Position numbers and translations under genes: made by a program. This document shows, one piece after another, positions 8,369 to 17,778 of a stretch of 64,000 nt of DNA. The notes beneath the pieces are model-generated. The model worked only from the letters and a program-made list of their open reading frames with translations, was not told the DNA's origin and searched no databases. This stretch comes from Peribacillus simplex NBRC 15720 = DSM 1321 (GTDB lineage Bacteria; Bacillota; Bacilli; Bacillales; DSM-1321). The stretch lies in contig NZ_CP017704.1 of the NCBI RefSeq assembly GCF_002243645.1, positions 4,978,001 through 5,042,000 on the forward strand, read 5' to 3'. Positions within the stretch are counted from its first letter, which is position 1; every line of letters starts with the position of its first letter.

Positions 8369-10135
8369 ATGCTTAAAAGCCTTCAAACCCGAATTTTGCT
8401 TTATTCTTTACTTATAGCAAGTGTTCCGCTTCTGATATTGGGGATCATATCCTATGGATCACAAAGATCCCTGCTGGAAAAGGAAGCAAAAAATGCCCTG
8501 AATGCAGGTTCACTGAATATAGTAAATGAAACATATAGCTATTTGAACGAACGGATCAGTGATGTGAAGTTAATGAGTGCAAATTCGGTAATCATCAATC
8601 CTGGCTATTCAAAAGAAGAGAAGTCAGATGAACTAAAAAAGTTTATCGATGCAAAAGGAAATTATTACGGTGTCTTGCATTTGGATATGAAAGGAAATGT
8701 CATTGCAGATACATCCAATAAAATGATCGGGGACAACCTAGCGAATAAAATATGGTTCAAAGAGGCCATAGAGGGTCATGAATTCCTTTCTGACGTTTAT
8801 AAAACCCGGACTTTCTCAGAACCCATAATAGCTCTGAGTGCGCCGGTATATGATAATGCAGGGAAAATGATCGGTGTCGTATCTCCAGCTTTCCGATTGG
8901 AAGGCCTTTGGGAGATGATAGAGAAAAAGGCTAATGAAATTAGCGATAAATACCCAGTGAACTTTTTCATGATCAATCAAGAAGGTATCATGATTTCGAA
9001 AAAAGACCCGCAGGGCGTCATGCAGGATTCTGCCTTGAAAGAAATGGGATTAACGAAAGATAAGCTGATGGAAGCTTCGTTATCGGATGAATTGTACAGT
9101 GCAGAGAATGGGGAAAAAATATATTCCATCCAGCCTGTTCATACGATAGCAGAAACGGAGAATAAATGGTTTGTTGTAGTGGGTGCTGATAAGAAACAGG
9201 TGTTTCAACCTTTGAATGACCTATTAACACGGTACCTGACCATCTACAGCATCGTTTTTGTATCTATCATTCTGGCTGTCTATTTACTAACAAAGACCCT
9301 CGTGCGGCCAGTTCAGGAGCTTGTCGAAGCGACAGAGGATTTCATTGGAGGAAAGGAATTCATCATTTCCGACAAAAGAAGCTTCGAGGAAATGGAAAAA
9401 TTGAACCTTGCCTTTCTAAGAATGATGGAAACGATAGAAGATCGTGAGAAGGAAATCGTCCGTACGGAAAAATTGAAATATGTTGGCCAGCTTGCTGCCG
9501 GTGTCGCCCATGAGATCAGGAACCCGCTGACGACAATAAAGGGCTTTTTCCAACTTTTGAAGAGCCAGGATCATGATAAAACATTAATAGAAAAATATAG
9601 TGATGTCATGCTTCATGAAGTGGATCGGGTGAATGTATTCGTGACACAACTTCTTGATTTGGCAAAACCACATCAACTGGAATGGGAAAAAATCGATTTA
9701 AAGGATTTCCTTGATGAACTTATAGATACATATACTGCCTCAATCCCGAGTTATCATGTAAGAATAATTGATAGGGTGACACAATCCGTCATTGTTTATT
9801 CAGACAGGAACCGGTTAAGGCAGGTTCTCTTGAATGTCTTGAATAATTCTTGTGAAGCCATCGAAGCAAGGGGGCAGATTGAAGTGCAACAGACTTCGGT
9901 GTCCCAATATGTAAAATTAGTGATCAGCGATGATGGAAAAGGCATCAGTCCCGAGAATTTAAAAAATATCGGTATGCCCTTTTATACCACCAAACCGGAT
10001 GGAAACGGATTAGGTGTGGCGACGTGCATTCAGATAATGGAGGAATTAAAAGGGAAATTCCAAATTGAAAGCGTCCGCGACGAAGGAACGAAAGTGACGC
10101 TCATCATCCCCACTACGAACCGTCTCATTAAATGA
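8369..10135 (+). CDS. Sensor histidine kinase with extracytoplasmic Cache domain (orphan)
   Basis: This is a 588-residue membrane kinase: TM1 at about 10-30, an extracytoplasmic double-Cache-like domain (about 35-285), TM2 at about 290-310, HAMP, then HisKA with phospho-acceptor His381 (AAGVAHEIRNPL) and a C-terminal HATPase (N box NNSCEA, DDGKGI, GNGLGVATC). The ATG at 8369 is 8 bases after GGGAGGA. The kinase core resembles sporulation kinases (KinA-E type), where H-boxes read AHEIRNPLT. No response regulator is adjacent, so it may feed Spo0F or another unlinked partner (inference). The terminator overlaps its stop codon. Confidence 0.9.
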   Translation: MLKSLQTRILLYSLLIASVPLLILGIISYGSQRSLLEKEAKNALNAGSLNIVNETYSYLNERISDVKLMSANSVIINPGYSKEEKSDELKKFIDAKGNYYGVLHLDMKGNVIADTSNKMIGDNLANKIWFKEAIEGHEFLSDVYKTRTFSEPIIALSAPVYDNAGKMIGVVSPAFRLEGLWEMIEKKANEISDKYPVNFFMINQEGIMISKKDPQGVMQDSALKEMGLTKDKLMEASLSDELYSAENGEKIYSIQPVHTIAETENKWFVVVGADKKQVFQPLNDLLTRYLTIYSIVFVSIILAVYLLTKTLVRPVQELVEATEDFIGGKEFIISDKRSFEEMEKLNLAFLRMMETIEDREKEIVRTEKLKYVGQLAAGVAHEIRNPLTTIKGFFQLLKSQDHDKTLIEKYSDVMLHEVDRVNVFVTQLLDLAKPHQLEWEKIDLKDFLDELIDTYTASIPSYHVRIIDRVTQSVIVYSDRNRLRQVLLNVLNNSCEAIEARGQIEVQQTSVSQYVKLVISDDGKGISPENLKNIGMPFYTTKPDGNGLGVATCIQIMEELKGKFQIESVRDEGTKVTLIIPTTNRLIK

Positions 10136-10146
10136 GACGGTTTTTG
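10117..10146 (+). terminator. Terminator overlapping the kinase stop codon
   Basis: ACCGTCTCAT/ATGAGACGGT, a 10-bp perfect stem with a 2-3 base loop, is followed by TTTTT. The TGA stop lies in the right arm. Confidence 0.88.
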
Positions 10147-10285
10147 GTTTTAGTGCCCTTTAATAAATGGGCAGGTTACTTATCTAAATGAGCAAAATGC
10201 CCTCTCATTTCCATTAACCTCCATGTTTGTTTGTGCATATAATTTAATAATCAAACGATAAGGACCATATTGGGGGATGTCTCTT

Positions 10286-10993
10286 ATGGGCAAAAAAAAA
10301 CAGCCGAAATTTAAATTAGGCGATACAGTCGTAATAACAATGTATGGGACAGTCGGGAATATAACCGATGTGAAATTTCTCGATGGTGCTTATGTGTATG
10401 AAGTGAACTATAGTGAAGGTCTTTATATCGAAAAATCATTGCAATCGATAAATGAATATGAAGGTGAAATCCTTTATCAAAAAGAGCAAATCGATATTGA
10501 ATATAAATATTTATTAGGTGACTTGGTCCAGGTGGATGGATATGAACAGGATTATTTCAAGATTATCGGCTATCGAACGGAAATTTGGCGCTATAAGGAA
10601 AATGCCTGGGAGGATGTAATCTATGAGTTATCAAGAATCTCGGATGGTGAATGGCTTGAAGCTCATGAAGAAGAACTGACTTTGATAGCCGATGCTAAAC
10701 GTGCAGATGGAATCATTAAAAAGTTGGGTCTTCTCCTTCCTAAAAAGAAAAATGAGCTTGCTATCATTGCTAAACAAAACAACCCTGGTAAAGGTGAGCG
10801 AGATATGACAATGACAAAAAATGAAAAAAAGGAAATGATTGATGGACTGTTGGATTTATATAATGATTATTGTAAGCTCTACGAACATTTTGGCGATGAT
10901 GAATATCGTCATATCATGAAGATTGCCCTTGCTAAAATTGAAAAAGCGGCAGAGGAAATTTATCCAGATCATAAAAAGAAGCAAACGAAGTGA
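10286..10993 (+). CDS. yodN: YodN-like uncharacterised protein
   Basis: This is a 235-residue cytoplasmic protein. The N-terminal half has two SH3-like beta segments (KFKLGDTVVITMYGTVGNI and KYLLGDLVQVDGY), a pattern of small barrel domains. The C-terminal 60 residues are a predicted helical domain (MIDGLLDLYNDYCKLYEHFGD). The ATG at 10286 is 9 bases after GGGGG and preferred over 10277. Gene order (yokU, yozE, this gene, yozD) matches the B. subtilis yodN locus, which is the main reason for the name. No function is known to me. Confidence 0.6.
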   Translation: MGKKKQPKFKLGDTVVITMYGTVGNITDVKFLDGAYVYEVNYSEGLYIEKSLQSINEYEGEILYQKEQIDIEYKYLLGDLVQVDGYEQDYFKIIGYRTEIWRYKENAWEDVIYELSRISDGEWLEAHEEELTLIADAKRADGIIKKLGLLLPKKKNELAIIAKQNNPGKGERDMTMTKNEKKEMIDGLLDLYNDYCKLYEHFGDDEYRHIMKIALAKIEKAAEEIYPDHKKKQTK

Positions 10994-11172
10994 AAGGTAT
11001 CCCAAACTTTTTAAAGGGCAATTTCCCAAGTTCCTATAGAAGCTTCCATTCAAATTGAACACGAATGGACCATGATAACTATAGGCCCTTCATATGATTT
11101 TCCATTATGGGATGCCTTACTGGTATATTTGTCTCTACACATTCATAGACCTTTAAATAAGGGGGCGATGAT

Positions 11173-11343
11173 TTGCGAGAAATTGAGGTTTTTATTGATA
11201 CAGAAGAGATAGCGGAATTCTTTTTTCAAGAATTGATAAGACGGGGCTATCTTCCAACAGAAGCTGAAGTTGAAGATCTTGCTGACATCACATTCGAATA
11301 TCTTCTTGAAAAATGCATAATTGATGAAGAAGTCGATGAGTAA
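11173..11343 (+). CDS. yozD: YozD-like small acidic protein
   Basis: This is a 56-residue protein starting with TTG, 7 bases after AAGGGGG, and ending in TAA. The sequence is highly acidic and helical, opening REIEVFIDTEEIAEFFFQEL and ending DEEVDE. Length, composition and position after yodN fit B. subtilis YozD. Function is unknown. The coding signal is strong for such a short frame, with a good ribosome site, a biased third codon position and a terminator 55 bases downstream. Confidence 0.75.
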   Translation: MREIEVFIDTEEIAEFFFQELIRRGYLPTEAEVEDLADITFEYLLEKCIIDEEVDE

Positions 11344-11397
11344 CCTGTCATAAGACGGTTAGCAGCTTCCTTTCCCTTAATTTTATTAACCATTAAA

Positions 11398-11425
11398 AAA
11401 AAGACGGCGGACCTCCGCCGTTTTG
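11398..11425 (+). terminator. Terminator after yozD
   Basis: ACGGCGGA/TCCGCCGT stem with a 2-base loop, flanked by an A run upstream and TTTTGTTT downstream. It could act in both directions. Confidence 0.85.
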
Positions 11426-11506
11426 TTTGAGGTTTAGAGGAAGGGTGCCAAAAGGCTTTTCGTGATTTCCAGTTTTTCAAGTTCTAGGATAAGGTTCAAT
11501 TTTCCT

Positions 11507-11560
11507 AACTTGTGGTTGATATGGTATAGTAGTTTTTGAATATCATTTCAACCACAAGTT
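11507..11560 (+). promoter_or_regulatory. 13-bp inverted repeat flanking the deoD promoter
   Basis: AACTTGTGGTTGA (11507-11519) recurs as its exact reverse complement at 11548-11560, with arm centres 41 bp apart (about four helical turns). A TATAGT -10-like box lies between the arms, and the right arm touches the AAGGAGG ribosome site of deoD. This could be a pair of operator half-sites for a looping repressor, or an RNA hairpin if transcription starts further upstream. Confidence 0.7.
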
Positions 11561-11577
11561 AAGGAGGACATAGTCGT

Positions 11578-12282
11578 ATGAGCGTGCATATTGGTGCAAA
11601 AGAAAATGAAATTGCGGAAACGGTCTTACTTCCTGGGGACCCGTTGCGTGCAAAATATATTGCTGAAACATTTTTAGAGGATGCAAAACTTTATAATGAA
11701 GTTCGTAACATGTTTGGATATACAGGGACATATAAAGGGAAACGAATTTCTGTACAAGGTACAGGCATGGGTGTCCCATCCATTTCGATTTATGTGAATG
11801 AATTGATGAATAGCTATAATGTCCAGAAGCTGATTCGTGTGGGAACTGCAGGAGCGATTCAAAAAGATGTAAAAGTCAGGGATGTGATTCTTGCCATGAG
11901 TGCTTCCACCGATTCCCAAATGAACCGCATGACTTTCGGCGGGGTGGACTTTGCCCCAACTGCGGATTTCGAATTACTAAGAAAAGCTTATGACGCCGGC
12001 ACGGCTAGGGGCTTGCAATTGAAGGTCGGTAATGTATTTACGGCCGATCAGTTTTATAACGATAATAGTGAATTGGAAAAATGGGCAAAATACCAAATAC
12101 TTGCGATAGAAATGGAATCAGTAGCCCTATACACGCTTGCTGCTAAATTTGGCCGCCAAGCTTTATCTGTATTAACCATTTCCGATCACATTTTAACCGG
12201 TGAGGAAACGACGTCGGATGAGCGCCAGTCAACTTTTAACGAAATGGTTGAAGTGGCATTGGAAGCAGCTATCCAGGACTGA
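11578..12282 (+). CDS. deoD: Purine nucleoside phosphorylase, DeoD type
   Basis: This is a 234-residue hexameric-type purine nucleoside phosphorylase (phosphorolysis of adenosine, inosine and guanosine). Family signatures are [11 protein letters not shown], the phosphate-site [16 protein letters not shown], the ribose-binding [11 protein letters not shown], and the SDH segment in [10 protein letters not shown] bearing the catalytic Asp. Length equals Bacillus DeoD. The start ATG is 10 bases after AAGGAGG. It is preceded by a remarkable inverted repeat and followed, in the B. subtilis-like order, by ctpA. Confidence 0.96.
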   Translation: MSVHIGAKENEIAETVLLPGDPLRAKYIAETFLEDAKLYNEVRNMFGYTGTYKGKRISVQGTGMGVPSISIYVNELMNSYNVQKLIRVGTAGAIQKDVKVRDVILAMSASTDSQMNRMTFGGVDFAPTADFELLRKAYDAGTARGLQLKVGNVFTADQFYNDNSELEKWAKYQILAIEMESVALYTLAAKFGRQALSVLTISDHILTGEETTSDERQSTFNEMVEVALEAAIQD

Positions 12283-12570
12283 TAATTTGATGTAAATTAC
12301 AGGCGGGTGACCAGGAATAAGTGATGCTGTATAATGACAGTTTGGATACAGGCTCATTTATTCCTTGGTATCCGCATTTTTGTAATGTCAGGAGATGCCT
12401 GTTGCCCTTTGAGCATTCTCTAAATTTAACGTTTGCAAAGGGGTAAAAATAATACATATGGACATAAGTTGTTATTTTTGATAACTATTATTTTTCGAAT
12501 GGGATGAAAGCTGATAAAATAGAAAGAAATCGTTTATATCGTCATGAAGAATGAAAGTGGTGAGGCTTCA

Positions 12571-14028
12571 GTGGAAGAAGAAAATCAAAAACAGCCAAAA
12601 GAGGCAGGGAAATTCATTAAAATAAAGAAGTTTACGTTCATTATGGGGATTTTCTTAGTCATATTTCTAACTGCAGGGATTACTACAATAGCCTTGACCT
12701 TTGGAGATGAAAAAGTAGAGTCATTAGCACCGGATAAGCATGCGGAATTTGAAAAGCTGTATTCTACATACGATAAAATAAAAGATAACTATTATGAAGA
12801 GGTTGATGAAGAAAAGCTGGTTGACGGCGCAATTAATGGAATGATCAAATCATTGGATGATCCCTACTCTGCTTATATGGATAAAAAGGAAGCATCGAGT
12901 TTCCATGAGAGCATCTCTTCATCTTTTGAAGGAATCGGTGCTGAGATTCAGGAGCAGGATGGACAAATCATGGTCGTTTCACCGATAAAAGGGTCCCCAG
13001 CAGAAAAAGCAGGGGTAAAGCCGAATGATATCATTTTAAGTGTGGATGGTAAAAGTGTTGAAGGGCTAAGCTCTTCTGAAGCTGTCCTGAAAATCAGGGG
13101 CGAGAAGGGTACGAAAGTGGATCTATCCATCTCAAGAGCTGGTGAGTCGGAACCGATTGAGCTCACCATTAAACGGGACACAATTCCGATTGAGACGGTT
13201 TATGCGGAAATGCTTGATGATGGAGTTGCAAAAATTCAAGTGACCAGTTTTTCCGAACATACAGTCCAAGAGCTGAAAACGGCGCTTGAAGAAATGTCCA
13301 AGAAGGATATGAAGGGTCTCGTATTGGATTTGCGGGGAAACCCGGGGGGACTGCTTGACCAAGCAATAGAAATGGCAAGCCTGTTCATACCTAATGGGGA
13401 AGTGGTCCTTCAAGTTGAGGGGCGCAGCGGGAAAAAAGAAGTCTATAAATCGGAGAATGATGGAGAACTGAAAATCCCGGTAGTCGTGTTGATTGATGAC
13501 GGAAGTGCCAGTGCTTCTGAAATCGTTGCAGCGGCTGTCAGTGAATCTGCGGACATTCCATTGATTGGTGTCAAGTCATTTGGGAAAGGGACAGTGCAGA
13601 CTGCCGAAGACTTTGAAGATGGATCTAACTTCAAATATACGGCAGCTAAATGGTTGACTCCTGAAGGCAATTGGATTCATAAAAAAGGGATCAAACCGGA
13701 TATTAATGTGAAGCTTCCTGATTATGCCAGCCTTCCGTACATTTCGCCTGATAAGGAATTGAAAGCATCCGATTCTTCGAGTGAAGTGAAAGCAGCTGAA
13801 GAGATGCTGAAGGAAGCAGGCCATGATCCAGGTAAGATAGATGGATTCTTTGATGAAGCAACCACGAATGCGGTCATAGCATTCCAAAGGGAACAAAAAA
13901 TTAAAGAAACTGGCACGATTAAAGATGATACTACCGTGAAATTGATGCAGGTCATCCGTGAGAAAATCCTTAAGAACGACACACAAGTGAAAAAAGCGGT
14001 AGAAGTATTAAAGAAAGAAATCAAATAA
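12571..14028 (+). CDS. ctpA: Carboxyl-terminal processing protease (S41), CtpA-like
   Basis: This is a membrane-anchored serine protease of about 485 residues: an N-terminal TM (about 24-44), PDZ (about 100-180), an S41 catalytic core and a C-terminal peptidoglycan-binding-like domain (EMLKEAGHDPGKIDGFFDE). The catalytic Ser lies in DGSASASEI and the Lys in SFGKGTVQ. GTG at 12571 is 5 bases after GGTGAGG and is the better start. An ATG at 12544 lacks a ribosome site. By position next to deoD it is the counterpart of CtpA, not CtpB, although CtpB (forespore SpoIVFA/BofA processing) has the same architecture. Confidence 0.88.
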   Translation: MEEENQKQPKEAGKFIKIKKFTFIMGIFLVIFLTAGITTIALTFGDEKVESLAPDKHAEFEKLYSTYDKIKDNYYEEVDEEKLVDGAINGMIKSLDDPYSAYMDKKEASSFHESISSSFEGIGAEIQEQDGQIMVVSPIKGSPAEKAGVKPNDIILSVDGKSVEGLSSSEAVLKIRGEKGTKVDLSISRAGESEPIELTIKRDTIPIETVYAEMLDDGVAKIQVTSFSEHTVQELKTALEEMSKKDMKGLVLDLRGNPGGLLDQAIEMASLFIPNGEVVLQVEGRSGKKEVYKSENDGELKIPVVVLIDDGSASASEIVAAAVSESADIPLIGVKSFGKGTVQTAEDFEDGSNFKYTAAKWLTPEGNWIHKKGIKPDINVKLPDYASLPYISPDKELKASDSSSEVKAAEEMLKEAGHDPGKIDGFFDEATTNAVIAFQREQKIKETGTIKDDTTVKLMQVIREKILKNDTQVKKAVEVLKKEIK

Positions 14029-14041
14029 ATGATTTTGCCCG

Positions 14042-14079
14042 AAAAGCCGGCCAACGATTATCGTTGGTCGGCTTTTTTT
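14042..14079 (+). terminator. Terminator after ctpA
   Basis: AAAAGCCGGCCAACGAT pairs with ATCGTTGGTCGGCTTTT with one mismatch, followed by T7. Confidence 0.9.
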
Positions 14080-14145
14080 ACGTTTAATGCATAGGATTCC
14101 AACATTAGGTAGAAAATAGGGGTAATTTTCCAATGAGGTGAGGTA

Positions 14146-15033
14146 ATGAAAGAAAAGGTATTGTTCATATATCTATTGATCTTGATTCTGGCAGGCTGCA
14201 CCTATGCCCCTTTACCCAAACAAAATGGAAATGAAGGTACGGAAAAAAAACTAACCAAAGAAGAGAACGAGGAAAGCGTGAAAACATTTCTGTTAATTGG
14301 TGTTGATACAAGGGGAGAGCAAAAATCTCGATCAGATGCGATTATCCTTGCAAAATACTTTCCTGAGCAGGAGAAACTGAAGCTGGCTTCCATTATGCGT
14401 GATAGTTATGTGAAAATCCCCGGGAATAAATCAGGATACAACAAAATAAATGCAGCTTATTATTATGGTGGAAGGGAAATGCTCAAGAAAACCATACAGG
14501 AAAATTTCGATGTCAAGGTCGATCATGTAGCGGTAATTGACTTCCAGGGATTTGTGAAGATGGTCGATTTACTTGCACCTGAGGGGGTAGCGGTGAATGT
14601 GGATCAGGAAATCATTGATGATATGAGCATTCAAGCAAGCGTCGGTAAAAATGTTTTACATGGTGAGGAAATATTGAAATATGTCCGTTTTAGACATGAC
14701 GATGAAAGTGATTTTGGAAGGGTAGAGCGTCAACAAGAAGTAATGGTTCAATTAAAAACAGCGTTTATAAATCAAATCTCATCCTTCGAAGGGATGGCAG
14801 CCCTTCCTAGTATCATCGAACAAGGGCTCTCGTACTTGGATACAGATATTGGACTGAAAACAATAATGGAAATGGGTCCAAAAGCCGTCTTCCATACACC
14901 GGACACCGTCGAAACCTTAAGGGTTCCAGTGGAAGGAAGCTTTAAAGATGAAATATATCCCCAGACCGGAGCTGTTTTGGAAATGGACTACACTAAAAAT
15001 AAGAAGGCACTTCAGGAGTTCTTTTCAAAATAA
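14146..15033 (+). CDS. LytR-CpsA-Psr (LCP) family protein with a lipobox
   Basis: This is a 295-residue extracytoplasmic LCP domain protein. LCP enzymes attach teichoic acids and other polymers to peptidoglycan. Motifs include LLIGVDTRG, SRSDAIILA, MRDSYVKIP, YNKINAAYYYGG and the arginine-rich YVRFRHDDESDFGRVERQQ, all typical of the polyprenyl-phosphate binding pocket. The N-terminus ends in LAGC (Cys18), a lipobox, whereas most LCP proteins have an uncleaved TM anchor. It stands alone between two terminators, and the ribosome site is GAGGTGAGG. Closest known relatives are TagT/U/V and YvhJ. The glycopolymer substrate cannot be told. Confidence 0.88.
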   Translation: MKEKVLFIYLLILILAGCTYAPLPKQNGNEGTEKKLTKEENEESVKTFLLIGVDTRGEQKSRSDAIILAKYFPEQEKLKLASIMRDSYVKIPGNKSGYNKINAAYYYGGREMLKKTIQENFDVKVDHVAVIDFQGFVKMVDLLAPEGVAVNVDQEIIDDMSIQASVGKNVLHGEEILKYVRFRHDDESDFGRVERQQEVMVQLKTAFINQISSFEGMAALPSIIEQGLSYLDTDIGLKTIMEMGPKAVFHTPDTVETLRVPVEGSFKDEIYPQTGAVLEMDYTKNKKALQEFFSK

Positions 15034-15152
15034 TAAGAATTTCCAATTCTCTTTTGTTATCGAAAACATCCTTATATTAAGTGAATATGTTCGAATTCAC
15101 TTAAATTATTGTATTATAGACCTCGCAAGAATAATCATAAACGATCATCTTT

Positions 15153-15190
15153 AAAAAACGAGAGGGATATGAAATCCTTCTCGTTTTTTA
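15153..15190. terminator. Bidirectional terminator between LCP gene and mtnA
   Basis: AAAAAACGAGAGGGAT pairs with ATCCTTCTCGTTTTTT with one mismatch. The A run and T run on either side make it usable from both strands, serving the convergent LCP and mtnKA transcripts. Confidence 0.88.
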
Positions 15191-15211
15191 TCACCAACAA
15201 AGGAGCCTGGA

Positions 15212-16258
15212 TCAATTAACAAAATGCGGAATGTTTTTGATGAAATCCGGTGTTATGATGCCGTTTTCGGTAATAATGCTTGTAATTAGATGATTCGGTG
15301 TAACGTCAAAGGCTGGATTGAAAGTCTTCACGTTTTCCGGAGCGATCCTTACACCTTGAATGAAGGTGATTTCCGCTTCATTCCGTTCTTCGATCGGGAT
15401 GGATGTGCCGGATTCGATAGATAGGTCGAATGTGCTTGATGGTGCGGCCACATAAAAGGGGATACCAAAGTGCTTGGCTAATATGGCCAATCCCAATGTC
15501 CCGATTTTATTGGCTGTATCTCCATTAGCCGCAATCCTGTCGGCCCCGACGATAATTCCATTTATTCGTTTCTGATGAATCGTATGGGCAGCCATATTAT
15601 CAGAAATTAAGGTGACATCAACCCCCGCTTGCATCAATTCCCAAGCAGTCAAACGCGCCCCTTGCAGGACAGGCCTGGTTTCACATGCGTACACTTTTAA
15701 CGGAAAATCCCTTTCTTTAGCCAGGTGGAAGGGAGCCAAGGCTGTGCCATACCGAGCTGTGGCAATTCCCCCAGCGTTGCAATGCGTTAGAATGGAATCT
15801 CCTCTAGTGAATAAGGATAAACCATGTTCCCCGATTTTCCTGCACATTTCTTCATCTTCAGCAAAGATGGCTTTAGCCTCCGATACAAGTGCTTCCTTGG
15901 CAGTTGAAATGCTTTGCGCAGCTTGCAAGGTGTTCTCCATCCTCTTTAAAGCCCAAAAAAGGTTTACTGCAGTTGGCCGTGAAGAGGCGAGTTTTTCAAT
16001 ATGCCTCGTTACATTTTTCTTGAATTCCCCTATTTCAGCGGTTGTTTCCTGTTTGGCACCAAGTGCAACACCAAATGCTGCCGTCAGTCCAATTGCAGGG
16101 GCACCGCGAACTTTTAAAGTCAAAATGCTGTCATATACATCATCAACAGAATGAAGTTCTATAAATTCAGTTATGGAAGGAAGGGCTTGTTGATTTAATA
16201 ATGTAATATGGGTATCATCCCATTGTACCGAATATGGTAAGGGTGCTAGTGTAGTCAT
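15212..16258 (-). CDS. mtnA: Methylthioribose-1-phosphate isomerase
   Basis: This is a 348-residue aldose-ketose isomerase of the eIF2B-related family that turns 5-methylthioribose-1-phosphate into methylthioribulose-1-phosphate. Visible signatures are [19 protein letters not shown] (active-site Cys), [16 protein letters not shown] and [12 protein letters not shown] (catalytic Asp). The ATG at 16258 is 8 bases after AAAGGAG. A TTG two codons upstream is too close. It follows mtnK by 14 bases on the same transcript, under the S-box leader. Confidence 0.96.
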   Translation of the reverse strand: MTTLAPLPYSVQWDDTHITLLNQQALPSITEFIELHSVDDVYDSILTLKVRGAPAIGLTAAFGVALGAKQETTAEIGEFKKNVTRHIEKLASSRPTAVNLFWALKRMENTLQAAQSISTAKEALVSEAKAIFAEDEEMCRKIGEHGLSLFTRGDSILTHCNAGGIATARYGTALAPFHLAKERDFPLKVYACETRPVLQGARLTAWELMQAGVDVTLISDNMAAHTIHQKRINGIIVGADRIAANGDTANKIGTLGLAILAKHFGIPFYVAAPSSTFDLSIESGTSIPIEERNEAEITFIQGVRIAPENVKTFNPAFDVTPNHLITSIITENGIITPDFIKNIPHFVN

Positions 16259-16272
16259 GTGCAAGTCTCCTT

Positions 16273-17475
16273 TTAAATGGTTGAATAAGATGGCAGTGTA
16301 CGTTGCTTCAACGCTTCAATGACAGCTGGAACATCTAATTCTTCCCGTTTTTTAATTAAAAAAGCACCAATTTCCAATGTTGCCGTTTTGGCAGCGATCC
16401 TTGATTCTTTATCTTCAATGACGTTTAAATCTGCAACATGGGAAAGGCCAATGGTTCGCCGAATCAGTTCACAGCCTGCAAAACCGAATGCATCTTTTTT
16501 GAATTTTGTCAGCAAATAAGGCAGATACCCTTTCACATGGCGGAATGGGCTTTTATTTTGGGCTTCCCATAATTCGGTATAAGTTTCTTCAAAGGCATTC
16601 CAAAATTCATGAAGGTGTGAGAAAATCTCTTCCTTACCAGCGCCATTTCGTGTAATTGCCTGAAAAAGAAGGTTGGCGGTGTATTGACCAAGATCAAAAC
16701 CAACGGGCCCATAAAAAGCGAATTCAGGATCAATAACCTTTGTTTCAGTTTCACTTGCAAATATACTTCCAGTATGTAAATCTCCATGAAGCAAGGCTTC
16801 CTGCTCGGTTTCAAAGCTTTGTTTCAGCTTAGCGACCTCAAGTATCACTTCTTGATCATTCCATATATTTTTGGCGGCATCAGTCAATTCCACCTCGAAA
16901 TCTCCCGGGAGTTCCTCAAAAAATGGATCCGTGAAAATAAAGACCTCAGTGATTTTGCAGAGTTCCGGATTCGTGAAATGTCGGGCCACTTCCTTTTTCG
17001 CGGATGGTTCTAAATGATAATCGGATGTATAAAATGCCGTCTTCGCAACATATTCACCAATATGCTGTGAAAGCAAAGGATATGAATCGCCATCGATCAA
17101 TCCTGTTCTTACGATTTTCAAGTGCGATAAATCCTCCATGACTGTGATGGCAAGCTGTTCATCCGAATAATAGACCTGCGGTACGAATTCGGGGCAATAG
17201 CTTCTGAAATGAATCAGTGCATTCGCTTCAATGGATGCCCTTTTCAATGTTAGCGGCCAGCTTTCACCAAGTACCTTGGCATAAGGGACCGCTTGTTTGA
17301 TTATTATTCCTTTGTTTGTGACTGTGTCTGTAATATGAAAAACATAATTCAAGTTTCCATCGCCGATTTCGTTACACTTTAAACTTGCATCCGCATTGAC
17401 CAACCCAAGTTTTTTTGCAAGGGTTATAGCTGTTTCGTTTGTTAATCTCTTAAAATTTGAATGGTTTTGAGTCAT
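16273..17475 (-). CDS. mtnK: 5-methylthioribose kinase
   Basis: This is a 400-residue kinase of the choline/aminoglycoside kinase fold that phosphorylates methylthioribose released from methylthioadenosine. [11 protein letters not shown] is the catalytic HGD loop and [11 protein letters not shown] the metal-binding segment. The start codon is the ATG at 17475, preceded by GGAGGGG. An earlier in-frame codon at 17496 lies upstream of that site and is not used. First gene of the mtnK-mtnA unit, controlled by an S-box riboswitch and a sigma-A promoter immediately upstream. Confidence 0.96.
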   Translation of the reverse strand: MTQNHSNFKRLTNETAITLAKKLGLVNADASLKCNEIGDGNLNYVFHITDTVTNKGIIIKQAVPYAKVLGESWPLTLKRASIEANALIHFRSYCPEFVPQVYYSDEQLAITVMEDLSHLKIVRTGLIDGDSYPLLSQHIGEYVAKTAFYTSDYHLEPSAKKEVARHFTNPELCKITEVFIFTDPFFEELPGDFEVELTDAAKNIWNDQEVILEVAKLKQSFETEQEALLHGDLHTGSIFASETETKVIDPEFAFYGPVGFDLGQYTANLLFQAITRNGAGKEEIFSHLHEFWNAFEETYTELWEAQNKSPFRHVKGYLPYLLTKFKKDAFGFAGCELIRRTIGLSHVADLNVIEDKESRIAAKTATLEIGAFLIKKREELDVPAVIEALKQRTLPSYSTI

Positions 17476-17505
17476 TCTTTTCCCCTCCAGATTCAAAATA
17501 AGAAT

Positions 17506-17712
17506 AAAAAAGCCTCTTTCATATAGAAAGAGGCAGAAGTTTTGGCTTCGGACCTCTTATCTTCCAGAAAATGAATTCTGGTGGAATTAGCACCGTGCTC
17601 TGTGGATTTTATAATCCGGCGGTGAATCCGCCCCATTTCACAATGGTATTACAGTCGGTTGCTGGGCTTCATAGGGCCTTTATCCCTCAGCCTGCTCTTG
17701 ATAAGAGTAAAT
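17506..17712 (-). promoter_or_regulatory. S-box (SAM-I) riboswitch with terminator, upstream of mtnK
   Basis: Read on the minus strand, the aptamer (about 17553-17708) shows CTTATCAAGAGCAGGCTGAGGGA, the conserved GGCCC...GAAGCCCAGCAACC core, the ACGGTGCTAATTCC motif and a closing GATAAGAG that pairs with CTCTTATC. The expression platform is a GCCTCTTTC/GAAAGAGGC hairpin followed by T6 (17506-17534). High SAM should fold the aptamer and terminate transcription before mtnK. Confidence 0.97.
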
Positions 17713-17740
17713 GTTTTCTGAAATTTTAATCTTCGGGAAA

Positions 17741-17770
17741 ATAATATCAACATTTTAAATAGTTTGTCAA
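17741..17770 (-). promoter_or_regulatory. Sigma-A promoter of mtnK-mtnA
   Basis: On the minus strand, TTGACA (17770-17765) and TATTAT (17746-17741) are separated by 18 bases. This places the transcription start just before the S-box aptamer. Confidence 0.85.
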
Positions 17771-17778
17771 TGGGTAAA

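Noticed and set aside
12324..12447. Short plus-strand frame (about 40 codons) between deoD and ctpA
   Set aside because: No clear ribosome site and no family resemblance. The gap is too short and AT-rich to exclude chance.
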